Assembly (NCBI RefSeq): GCF_000022085.1
Contig: NC_011894.1
Span: forward strand, 4,765,001 to 4,829,000
DNA from: Methylobacterium nodulans ORS 2060
GTDB taxonomy: Bacteria; Pseudomonadota; Alphaproteobacteria; Rhizobiales; Beijerinckiaceae
Length of the DNA: 64,000 nt
Direction: 5' to 3'
Shown here in pieces: positions 9,422-16,738 of the stretch (positions are counted from its first letter, which is position 1; every line of letters begins with the position of its first letter). A program made the translations under genes and the position numbers. A model generated the notes under the pieces. That model saw nothing but the letters and a program-made list of their open reading frames with translations. It made no database searches and was not told the origin of the DNA.

Positions 9422-9943
9422 ATGATCGAGAAAGACAAAGCGTATCTGGTTCATTGCGTGCGAAATCGTCAGAGAATCGTCGTTCCGGGGCGGCGCGGCG
9501 ATCGCCTGTATTTTGCAGAGCTGCAACGCTCGCTCTCGGCTCAGCCGGGAATCGTGAAGGTCGGCGTCAACCCGCTCGCGGCCAGCGTCGTGATCCACAG
9601 CCGGACCGGCTTCCAACCCGCACTCCTGCTCCAGCGGTTCCTCGACATGATGCCGGCCGGACGCATGTCCCGCCCTCACGCCGCCCAGGTCGAGGCCGGA
9701 GCGGGCGTCGCGTCGCTCCCGAGGGCTGAATCGAATTTCGGCGCCGTCGCCACCAAGATGATCGTCGCGCTCGTGACCCGGCAATTCGGAGCGCAACTCA
9801 TCGAGTTCTGTGTCGAGGCGCTCGTCAAAGCCGTGCTCAAGCGGGTGCAGGCCCGCCGCTCCGAGCGTATGTCCTTGGTTCAGGCCTATCGCTCCGAGCC
9901 TCTGCCCCTGCCGCCCCCTCGCCCTCTGGCGCTTGCAGCATAG
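9422..9943 (+). CDS. HMA_2-like domain protein 2
   Basis: This is a 173-residue protein whose first 85 residues parallel the previous gene: YLVHCVRNRQRIVVPGRRGDRLYFAEL, then QPGIVKVGVNPLAASVVIHS. There is no CxxC metal site. The C-terminal half is Ala/Arg-rich with one weakly hydrophobic helix (KMIVALVTRQFGAQLIEFCVEALVKAVL). The ATG at 9422 is chosen by alignment with the neighbour. Its last 107 bases overlap the end of the convergent ATPase gene on the other strand. It probably acts with that ATPase. Confidence 0.6.
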   Translation: MIEKDKAYLVHCVRNRQRIVVPGRRGDRLYFAELQRSLSAQPGIVKVGVNPLAASVVIHSRTGFQPALLLQRFLDMMPAGRMSRPHAAQVEAGAGVASLPRAESNFGAVATKMIVALVTRQFGAQLIEFCVEALVKAVLKRVQARRSERMSLVQAYRSEPLPLPPPRPLALAA

Positions 9944-12900
9944 GGCCGGTCGCCGTCTGCGGCCTGCGGAAATACAGGTCCTCATCGAGGCGCCTGGACG
10001 CGAGCGTTCGGGCCGCCAGGTGGGGACCCAATCCGCCGGCGAGCATCACGAGGCCATCCGCGGCCGCAATCGGCGTGATTCCGAGGACGCGACGGACCCC
10101 GGGCATCAGGAAGGCCGCGCTCTGCGCCAGGAACGAGCCAGCGAGGATGCGCATGAGCGCAGGATTGTCCGTGAGGGGCCTGATCTGGCCGCGGCTTCCG
10201 CGGTAGGTCAGCGTATGCAGGAGCTGCGCGACCGTCAGGCTGCCGAACGTCATCGTCCGCGTCTGAGGCGCGTCCCGTCCGTACCGGGCAGCCCCCGCGA
10301 GCGAGGCCAGCAAGGCGCCGGCGGTCATCAGGCTGGCTTCCCGCGCGAGGCGGCCGACCTCGTCGGCACCGATGAGAGCAGCATCGACGGGCCTCGGCCC
10401 CTCCTCCATGATGCCCGGCTCCGGCGGCTCCATGGCGAGGCCGATGCCCGGAAGCACGTCGGAGATCAGGTTGATCCACAAAAGCTGGATCGGTGAGAGC
10501 GCCTCGCGAAAACCGGCAGCCGTGGCGACCAGCATCACGAGGATTTCGCTGGTGTTGGTGCTGACCAGGTAGTGGATCGCATTGCGGATGTTGGCCGCCG
10601 TCATGCGGCCGCGGGCGATGGCCGGCAGCAGAGCCTGCAGATCGTCCGTATCGAGGAAGATATCGGCAACCTCGCGCGCCGCTGGCGGGCTGTCCCGCCG
10701 GAATGCGATCCCGACATCGGCGGCTCGCAAGGCCGGGCTGTCGTTGATCCCGTCCCCGACCATGGCCACGACGGCGCCGGAGCGCTGCAGGCCGCGCACC
10801 ACCTCCAGCTTCTGCCCCGGGCTGATGCGGGCGAAGGCCTGCGTCCGGCGCAGCACCGACTGACGCTCCGGCTCCGTCATGGTCTCGAGCTCGGCCGCAT
10901 CGAGCGCCGTCAGGCCATGGTTCCCGTTGCCGGCGCCGAGGCCGATCTGCTGGCCCACGGCCCGGGCCGTCGCGCGCTGGTCCCCGGTCAACATGCAGGT
11001 CTGGAGACCGGCTCGATGCAGGCAGTGCATCATGTCGCCGAGGCCCGGACGAACCGGATCGGCGAGACCGACCAGACCGACCCAGGTCAGGTCCTCGACA
11101 ATGGCCTGCCCATCCGGCTCCCCATCGCGCAGCCGATAGGCGAAGCCGAGGACCCGGAGCGCGTCCTGTGCCATGCGGGCGTTGAGGGCCTCGATCGCGG
11201 TGCGGCGATCGTGGGTGAGGAGCCAGCGCCCCCCGGGCAGGGCCTCGTAGCGGCACCGCGCCAGCACCTCCCCGGGGCTCCCTTTGACAGCGATCAGGGT
11301 TCCGGTCCCGGTGGCGTGCACCGTGGCCATGAAGCGGTAGGCCTCGGTCCGATGCTGGATCGTGCGAAGGGCGAAATCGCGCCGGAGTTGCGAAACATCG
11401 AGCCCGAAATCGAGGGCCGCCCGGATCAGCGCGTTCTCGGTCGCCGAGCCCGTCGGGACCAGCTGGCCGTCGACGGTGTCGAAACCGGCCTCGCTGCACA
11501 GGCTGCCGATGCCGAGAAGGTGTTTGATACGCTCGTCGGAGAGGGCGGCGGCCGCACCGTCCTGATCGAAGAACTCTCCGGAGCGCCCCTCGCAGATGCG
11601 CTCCCCCACCGCGATCACGCAGACCGACATGGTGCCCTGGGTCAGGGTGCCGGTCTTGTCGAAGCAGATCACGTCTGCCGCGGCCAAGGTCTCGATCGCG
11701 TCGAGACGGCGCACCAGGACACTCCGCCGCCGCATCGCCCCGACCCCGAGCGCGAGAGTCGAGGTCGCCACCATCGGAAGTCCCTCCGGGACCGCGGCGA
11801 CGGCTGTGGCGAGCGCGAGGCGGAGGATCTGCAGGGGCGCCAAGCCGCGCACCAGGCCGATGACGAAGATGCCGAGACCTGCCGCGGCCGTCATCCAGGC
11901 GAGTTGCCGCCCGAGACATTCGAGCTGCTTCTGAATCGGGGTCGCGGGCGCCGCGGTGCTGCCCACGAGGCTCTGAATCCGCCCCACCTCGGTACGCCCG
12001 CCGGTCGCCACGACGAGGGCCGTGCCGCTGCCTCCGGTCACGACCGTCCCGCGATAGACCATGTTGGTGCGGTCGGCGAGCGGCACGGCCTCAATCGGCA
12101 AGGGATCCGGTGCCTTCACCACCGGCAGGCTCTCCCCGGTCAGCGCGGCCTCGCTGACCGTGAGCGCCTGTGCTTCGATCAGACGCGCATCGGCGGGGAC
12201 GACCATGCCGCGCTGGAGCGTGATCACGTCCCCGGGCACCAGCGCCTCCGCCGGCAGGTTCTGGGATCTGCCGTCGCGGATCACCCGCGCGGTGAGGGGG
12301 GCCGGTGCCCCCAGGCTTTCGATCGTCCGCTCCGTCCGGCTCTCGGTGTAGAAGCCGATTGTGCCATTGAGCGCGACGACAGCCGCGATGGCGCCGGCTT
12401 CCACGAGAGCGCCGGTCACCAAGGAGATTGCGCCTGCGCCGGCCAGCATCAGCACCGGCAAACTCTCGAACTGCCCGGCAAGGATGGCCCAGGACGAGCG
12501 GTGGCGCACCGGGGGCAGCTGATTCGCTCCTGCGGTGAGGCGGGTCGCCGCCTCTCGCGTGCTCAAGCCGACCCTCGTATCCGAATGCAGGTCGGCGGCG
12601 ACGGCCGTCGCGGCGTCAACATGCCACCGCGATGCGGCATCCGCTTCGGCTGGAGCGATGTCGCCTCGCAGCAGGGCCGTGAGGCGCCCGACGATCGCCT
12701 CGACCGTGGTGTCGGGCGCATGGTGCACGATGACGTTGCCGGTCAGGCTGCTGGCGCTGGCCGAACGAATGCCGGAGGTCGCAGCGAGGCCGCGCTCCAA
12801 CCGGCCGCCGAGGTCCGGAGATCCCCTCAGCCCATGGACGGCCACGCGCACCCGGCCGGAACGGGCGGCATGAAGCGGCACGACTGACACGGGCCGCAGG

Positions 12901-12980
12901 GAATGATCCGCAACACCCGGTTCCGTGTGCCGAGACGGAGGCTCAAGCGGTCCGGGCGACGGAGCAGCGGTTTGCGCCAT
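9837..12980 (-). CDS. cation-transporting P-type ATPase with HMA-like N-terminus
   Basis: This is a P-type ATPase of about 1047 residues. Motifs in order are an HMA-like N-terminus with GRVRVAVHGLRG (about residues 40-110), the actuator motif TGES at 281, a TM4 PEGLP motif, the phosphorylation site DKTGT at Asp441, KGSPGEVL, MLTGDQ, and GDGIND at about 743. The C-terminal cation-ATPase membrane domain follows (WINLISDVLPGIGLAMEPPE). PEGLP and the C-terminal helices place it nearer P2A (Ca2+/Mn2+-type) pumps than CPC-type heavy-metal pumps; the ion is not determined. The open frame extends to 13064, but those residues come from a dispersed repeat, so the ATG at 12980 is preferred. Confidence 0.85.
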   Translation of the reverse strand: MAQTAAPSPGPLEPPSRHTEPGVADHSLRPVSVVPLHAARSGRVRVAVHGLRGSPDLGGRLERGLAATSGIRSASASSLTGNVIVHHAPDTTVEAIVGRLTALLRGDIAPAEADAASRWHVDAATAVAADLHSDTRVGLSTREAATRLTAGANQLPPVRHRSSWAILAGQFESLPVLMLAGAGAISLVTGALVEAGAIAAVVALNGTIGFYTESRTERTIESLGAPAPLTARVIRDGRSQNLPAEALVPGDVITLQRGMVVPADARLIEAQALTVSEAALTGESLPVVKAPDPLPIEAVPLADRTNMVYRGTVVTGGSGTALVVATGGRTEVGRIQSLVGSTAAPATPIQKQLECLGRQLAWMTAAAGLGIFVIGLVRGLAPLQILRLALATAVAAVPEGLPMVATSTLALGVGAMRRRSVLVRRLDAIETLAAADVICFDKTGTLTQGTMSVCVIAVGERICEGRSGEFFDQDGAAAALSDERIKHLLGIGSLCSEAGFDTVDGQLVPTGSATENALIRAALDFGLDVSQLRRDFALRTIQHRTEAYRFMATVHATGTGTLIAVKGSPGEVLARCRYEALPGGRWLLTHDRRTAIEALNARMAQDALRVLGFAYRLRDGEPDGQAIVEDLTWVGLVGLADPVRPGLGDMMHCLHRAGLQTCMLTGDQRATARAVGQQIGLGAGNGNHGLTALDAAELETMTEPERQSVLRRTQAFARISPGQKLEVVRGLQRSGAVVAMVGDGINDSPALRAADVGIAFRRDSPPAAREVADIFLDTDDLQALLPAIARGRMTAANIRNAIHYLVSTNTSEILVMLVATAAGFREALSPIQLLWINLISDVLPGIGLAMEPPEPGIMEEGPRPVDAALIGADEVGRLAREASLMTAGALLASLAGAARYGRDAPQTRTMTFGSLTVAQLLHTLTYRGSRGQIRPLTDNPALMRILAGSFLAQSAAFLMPGVRRVLGITPIAAADGLVMLAGGLGPHLAARTLASRRLDEDLYFRRPQTATGPMLQAPEGEGAAGAEARSDRPEPRTYARSGGPAPA

Positions 12981-13007
12981 TGCGGCCGAGGTCTCCGCGC
13001 CCTTGAA

Positions 13008-13111
13008 GAAGCATTGTCCGACGAAATGGATGCCGGTTCGTCGCAGAAAATGCGGCAAACTCAAAGGCTTAAGAGCAGAAGCCGCTCCACCGTGAACGGA
13101 TTCTGCTCTAG
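13008..13111. repeat. dispersed repeat, GCATTTTCCGACGAAGTGG family (copy 2)
   Basis: This copy begins GCATTGTCCGACGAAATGG and ends GGATTCTGCTCTAG. It shares GATGCCGGTTCGTCGCAGAA and the following AAATGCGGCAAA with the copy at 4595. It sits between the ATPase gene and the fourth DUF5132-like gene. Confidence 0.75.
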
Positions 13112-13163
13112 CCGGGCCCTGGATTGAATGGTCCTGCGCCCGAGGTCGTCAGGTGCCAAGTCG

Positions 13164-13490
13164 TCAGGTGGCCGCAGGCTCGGGCTGTTCAGTCATCGAC
13201 CGACGCCGGCGCCGCTCCTCGCGTCCGCCGCGCTCCGCTTCAGCGGCGCGCGCCTCGGCGCGTTCGGCAATCTCGGCGCGGGCCTCGCCGACGATGTCGC
13301 CGGTCCGCTCGTTGAGCTCCGCGAGGGCAACGCGGCCCTGATCATAGGCGATGAGACCGGCTTTGATCACGCCCTTGGCGAGCGGCCGCATCAGAGGCAG
13401 GACGACCGGGGCGGCGAGAGTCGCCACCACGGCGACGCCCAGGCCCAGGCCCAGTCCCTCGCCCTTCATCAGATCTTCGAAGAGAGCCAT
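13164..13490 (-). CDS. DUF5132-like small membrane protein (paralog 4)
   Basis: This is a 108-residue protein. After MALFEDLMKGEG come a Gly/Ala/Val-rich membrane segment (about residues 12-34), then RPLAKGVIKAGLIAYDQGR, a charged helix (ALAELNERTGDIVGEARAEIAER) and a strongly basic tail. It is the closest match to the 88-residue paralog upstream. A GGAG site lies seven bases before the ATG. DUF5132 proteins have no established function. It is part of a row of four related genes leading to the P-type ATPase. Confidence 0.7.
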   Translation of the reverse strand: MALFEDLMKGEGLGLGLGVAVVATLAAPVVLPLMRPLAKGVIKAGLIAYDQGRVALAELNERTGDIVGEARAEIAERAEARAAEAERGGREERRRRRSMTEQPEPAAT

Positions 13491-13546
13491 TCCATTCTCC
13501 CGACTTGCACGAAGTGCCGCCCCCGGAATGACACCTGCGTGTTGTT

Positions 13547-13813
13547 TCAGGCCTTTTCGGCCTCTGGTGCCGGCGCTGGAGCATGTTCGGCGATTTCCGC
13601 GCGCGCCTCAGCCAGGATGTCGCCGGCCTGCTCGTTGAGCTCGGCAAGTGCGGTCCGAGCCTGATCATAGGCAATCAGGCCGGCCTTGATGAGCGCCTTG
13701 GCGACGGGACGCGTTGCCGGCAGGACTGCCGGCGCAATCACGACGGCCCCGACCCCCAAGACCAGCGCCGTCACGACGTTTCCGCCTTTGAACGCATCTT
13801 CGAGAGCGGACAT
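13547..13813 (-). CDS. DUF5132-like small membrane protein (paralog 3)
   Basis: This is an 88-residue protein with the same layout: MSALEDAFKGGN, a hydrophobic Gly/Val segment (VVTALVLGVGAVVIAPAVLP), RPVAKALIKAGLIAYDQAR, then ALAELNEQAGDILAEARAEIAEH and an Ala/Pro tail. About 30 residues of the RP...EIAE region are nearly identical to the downstream paralog, so the pair arose by duplication. GAGG lies nine bases before the ATG. Confidence 0.7.
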   Translation of the reverse strand: MSALEDAFKGGNVVTALVLGVGAVVIAPAVLPATRPVAKALIKAGLIAYDQARTALAELNEQAGDILAEARAEIAEHAPAPAPEAEKA

Positions 13814-13912
13814 GGCATTCGACCTCGCGCCTCATGCCGATCACGGCCGATGGCTGCATCCGGGCCAAACCGCATTCGTTGCACGAACGAGGGCCGAATG
13901 CCTTGTAATTTG

Positions 13913-13926
13913 TTAAGCCAGCTTAA
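13913..13926. promoter_or_regulatory. TTAA-N6-TTAA near-palindrome (CtrA-like, spacing off by one)
   Basis: GTTAAGCCAGCTTAAC is a near-palindrome about 100 bases upstream of the leftward 88-residue gene. CtrA sites need seven bases between the TTAA halves, and here there are six. It is more likely an unrelated operator or a promoter element of the small-gene row. Confidence 0.25.
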
Positions 13927-14089
13927 CAACAGGACCGTCCGATCGTCCGCCTCGGGAGCGGCCGGCCTGTTGTCACCGCCCATGGGCCTCTCCTTGCAGA
14001 GGTCAGATTCCCTCTATTCCTGACGCATCTGAGTTGTCCGGCCCCGCGGCCTTCGACCATTCGGAGCGCTGCACCGGCAGAACGAAGCT

Positions 14090-14392
14090 TCAGGCTGGAC
14101 TGGGCTCTCGTTCCGTTTCGTGATGCGGTCGGACCCTCGCAGCTGATGACGTGTCCGCATGCCGTGCATCCGCCGCCATCTCGGACCGCGCCTCCGCAAC
14201 GAGTTCGGACGCTGCGTGACCGACTTGGCGGTAGAGAACGATCCCCGACCGCAACGCGATCGTGACCGCCGGGCGGATCAGCCGTCCCATCATCGGAACC
14301 ACGATGGGCGCGAGAAGCACAGCTCCGACAGCGCCGATCATCCCGGCACCCGCTCCACCCGTCGTCTTGAGCATGTCGTCGACAAATGCCAT
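14090..14392 (-). CDS. DUF5132-like small membrane protein (paralog 2)
   Basis: This is a 100-residue protein: MAFVDDMLKTTG, a Gly-rich hydrophobic segment (AGAGMIGAVGAVLLAPIVVP), RPAVTIALRSGIVLYRQVG, then a charged helix (ASELVAEARSEMAAD) and a polar tail. It has the same architecture as the two genes downstream but is more diverged. The ATG at 14392 has GGAGG five bases upstream and aligns with the paralog starts, so it is preferred over 14416. Confidence 0.68.
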   Translation of the reverse strand: MAFVDDMLKTTGGAGAGMIGAVGAVLLAPIVVPMMGRLIRPAVTIALRSGIVLYRQVGHAASELVAEARSEMAADARHADTSSAARVRPHHETEREPSPA

Positions 14393-14453
14393 GATTGCCT
14401 CCGCATCGATCATCAATCGAGCAGCCGAGTGCTGGTGGCGTACCAGACCAGCC

Positions 14454-14909
14454 CTATCCCTCGGAGATCATCTCCGCAACATGGACCCATCTGGCCTTTT
14501 CTTCGTCCGATGCTCTTGAATGGCGGCGCAATACCTTGTGCCGAAGGTGAGCCATGTGTCTGTCGAAACGTGCCGCGCGGTCCTTCTCGCCATAGCCGAA
14601 CCGATCGGCACGAGCCTGCGCGCGGTGCCTGTAGTTCGCGATCACGGCCGCCGCCGTCGCATGGCGCCGTTCAGGTTCGTGATGGGCAATGGCATCGACC
14701 AGCTGATCGACTGCTTTCCGGGCCAAGCTGTCAATGATGTCGCCTTCAGCGCCGTCCTCGGCCTCCAGGAACAGCTTGGCCGCGCCTTTCATGGCCACGG
14801 CCCATTGCGGGCGCAGGGATGGAAAGAGAACCGGCACCGCGATGACGGCAGCGCCGATCCCGATTGCCGTAACGGGATTGCCTTTTACGATATCGTCAAG
14901 GAGGGCCAT
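14454..14909 (-). CDS. DUF5132-like small membrane protein with longer tail (paralog 1)
   Basis: This is a 151-residue protein. The N-terminus MALLDDIVKGN and the hydrophobic segment AIGIGAAVIAVPVLFPSLRP match the start pattern of the three downstream genes. The following 100 residues differ: a charged, His/Arg-rich helical region (AHHEPERRHATAAAVIANY, RHMAHLRHKVLRRHSRASDE). It is first in the row and may be the founder or a specialised member. The ATG at 14909 was chosen by alignment with paralogs; the frame is open further upstream. Confidence 0.62.
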   Translation of the reverse strand: MALLDDIVKGNPVTAIGIGAAVIAVPVLFPSLRPQWAVAMKGAAKLFLEAEDGAEGDIIDSLARKAVDQLVDAIAHHEPERRHATAAAVIANYRHRAQARADRFGYGEKDRAARFDRHMAHLRHKVLRRHSRASDEEKARWVHVAEMISEG

Positions 14910-15324
14910 CGCTGCATCCACTCGGTTAGCCACTCGTCCCGAGACAACCCATGACGGATCATCGCTGATCCGTCCCGACCAAGGGTTCATCGCAGAGCGC
15001 CGATCTGCCCCACCCGAGACCTGAACTGACGACAAGCTCGGCATCTGGCGGGCGGCTGCCGGCTCTCCACTGAAGCGGCGCCGTGACGATCTCGGGGCTC
15101 AAGGCCGTCGGTGGCCATCGATCGCGTCTCGCGCTTCGTGCGCCGGGCCACCCAGGACGACGAGATCACCGCCTCGGCGGATGTCCGGAGCATGGGCTGA
15201 TGGTCAGCCGCATGGGATGACCCCTCGGTCCTCTGCCACCGACCTGAGCCATGCCGGGCAATCCTGATCAGGGTGACGTACGACGCTGGGCCATTCCGCC
15301 GGTGGCCGAGCGACCGGCTAAATC
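14910..15324. other. intergenic region without a supported gene
   Basis: I find no coding frame with recognisable sequence here. A short stretch at about 15110-15190 reads VAIDRVSRFVRRATQDDEIT in one frame and could be a gene scrap, but it has no start or homology I can name. Confidence 0.4.
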
Positions 15325-15563
15325 GAAACCGACCTGCGTGGCAGCCCCACCGGTCCTCATGCTGAGGCGCGGGCGATCGCAGATCGCACTGGCGATCGAA
15401 GATCGCGCAGGCTGCCTCGAAGCACCCCGGACCGCTGGTCCGAGACGCGGGTGGCCGGGATCACCGGTCTGGGGTGCTTCGAGGGCCGGCTCCGCCGGCC
15501 ACCTCAGCATGAGGGCCGGGGTTGGCTGCCACGGGAGGGAGCGCTCGGTCAGCCGGTTTCATC
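15325..15563. repeat. CTCATGCTGAGG palindromic repeat (copy A)
   Basis: This intergenic element of about 240 bp has arms CTCATGCTGAGG (15356-15367) and CCTCAGCATGAG (15502-15513). Flanks carry GAAACCGACCTGCGTGGCAG on the left and GGTCAGCCGGTTTCATC on the right. Between the arms lie paired CGAAGCACC / GGGGTGCTTCG segments. Copies B and C lie at 22662-22883 and 24254-24457. Confidence 0.75.
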
Positions 15564-15714
15564 CCCCAGGGTCGGCTTGGCCGGTGGTGAACTCATACCA
15601 ATGGGCCTTCAATGACCGTTGGCAGCACCCGGCCACGCACGTCCCGCCCCACAACTGATAGTTCTCCGGCGGCGCTCCGTTCAATCCACAGCAATATCAA
15701 TAAGCCGATTCGCC

Positions 15715-15729
15715 TTAAATATATTTTAA
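15715..15729 (+). promoter_or_regulatory. CtrA box upstream of the Flp pilin gene
   Basis: TTAA-ATATATT-TTAA fits the CtrA consensus TTAA-N7-TTAA and ends about 60 bases before the pilin ATG. In Caulobacter, pilA is transcribed under CtrA control. The segment is AT-rich, which raises the chance of a random match, but this is one of only three full boxes found by eye in the window. Confidence 0.5.
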
Positions 15730-15789
15730 TAAGATCTAGGTCAAATGGACCGGCCGATCACGGCAACACCAGCTTAAAGGCAGCCAACC

Positions 15790-15951
15790 ATGGTGAAGCG
15801 CTTTATCGTCGACGAGTCGGGCGCAACTGCGATCGAGTATGGCCTTCTCGCGACCTTGATTGCGGTTGCGCTGATCACAGCGGCGTCGTCGGTCGGAACC
15901 AATTTGTCTTCTCTTTTTAACAAGATTGCTGGAAATTTAGCTTCAAACTGA
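15790..15951 (+). CDS. Flp/PilA-type prepilin
   Basis: This is a 53-residue Flp-family prepilin. A short basic leader (MVKRFIVDESG) ends in Gly before ATAIEYGLLATLIAVALITAA, the standard prepilin-peptidase site and hydrophobic assembly helix; the conserved Glu and Tyr are present. Length is typical (50-65 aa). It is polymerised into Tad-type adhesive pili. A weak AAAGG site precedes the ATG, and a CtrA-type box lies about 60 bases upstream. The TadE and TadG genes downstream support the assignment; no secretion ATPase or prepilin peptidase gene is in the window. Confidence 0.9.
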   Translation: MVKRFIVDESGATAIEYGLLATLIAVALITAASSVGTNLSSLFNKIAGNLASN

Positions 15952-16351
15952 ACATTTTTCCGCCATTTGTCCGGAGAGGCGCCAATTGCCCGTGCTGCGG
16001 GTGAAGGCTCCTCCCGGCCGTCGGGCCTGAGGGAAGAGATTCCGGGCGCCATAGTGACATCCGCAATACCAAGGGGCGTTTCCAATAACCGTTGGTTCCG
16101 CTCTCGAATTTTTGCCAAGCCTTTGGCTTGGCATCAACCTTTCGAGATGAGTCAACGGCCCGATGCGTCTGCATCTCGGGCGGTTGGTATAAGTTAAGGT
16201 GGATGCAAGTCCACCCTTTCACCGGGAAGATGAAGCGGCCCCTTTACAGACAGAAAAGGGCCAGAATGCCGATTATTGCATCTATTGCCCATGAGGCCAC
16301 TGCCTCGGTGGCACGTTTCAGGCCGTACCGCGCCGAGAAAGACGATTTTCC
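15952..16351. other. pilin-tadE intergenic region with hairpin
   Basis: There is no supported gene in these 400 bases. GCCAAGCCTTTGGCTTGGC at about 16117-16135 is a perfect 8-bp stem with a 3-base loop, but it lacks a good T-run, so it is at best a weak terminator or attenuation hairpin for the pilin transcript. Confidence 0.4.
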
Positions 16352-16738
16352 ATGCTCAAGGACCAGGACGGCGCCGTCGCGATCGAGCTGGCCTTCCTCA
16401 TGCCCATCCTGATCTTCATCTTGATGGCTGTCGTCGAGTTCGGGCTCATCTTTTTCACCTATGAGGCCGAGCAGCGCGTGACCTGGGACGTGTCCAGGCA
16501 GGTGGCCGCCAACCGGATCAGCCCGTCCGACGCCCCCGCCAAGGTGCGCGACGGCCTGCCAGGCTGGGTCGGCGATCGGAGCGTCACCGTCATCGGCCCC
16601 ACTCTCGCGAACGGCCAATACACCATGACGGTCTCGCTGCCCGCCTCGGCCGCGAGCCCGACCTCGATTCTCGCCCGCTTCTACGGCGGGCTGGTCCTCA
16701 GCACGACCGTGGTGATGCAGAAGGAGCCGAGCCCGTGA
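16352..16738 (+). CDS. TadE-like pilus assembly protein
   Basis: This is a 128-residue TadE/TadG-type minor pseudopilin. DGAVAIELAFLMPILIFILMAVVEFGLIFF is the usual TadE N-terminal segment with the invariant Glu in the hydrophobic helix; the rest is a periplasmic domain. It would be processed and join the Tad pilus base. Its stop overlaps the GTG of the next gene (GTGA), so the two are translationally coupled. Confidence 0.88.
   Translation: MLKDQDGAVAIELAFLMPILIFILMAVVEFGLIFFTYEAEQRVTWDVSRQVAANRISPSDAPAKVRDGLPGWVGDRSVTVIGPTLANGQYTMTVSLPASAASPTSILARFYGGLVLSTTVVMQKEPSP

Noticed and set aside
12981..13064. Upstream extension of the P-type ATPase ([18 protein letters not shown])
   Set aside because: These residues are encoded by the dispersed GCATTTTCCGACGAAGTGG-type repeat and recur as translation wherever it occurs.
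13913..13926. CtrA site upstream of the DUF5132-like genes
   Set aside because: The spacing between TTAA halves is six, not seven; kept only as a low-confidence operator.
15110..15200. Short frame VAIDRVSRFVRRATQDDEIT
   Set aside because: Too short, without start or recognisable homology.
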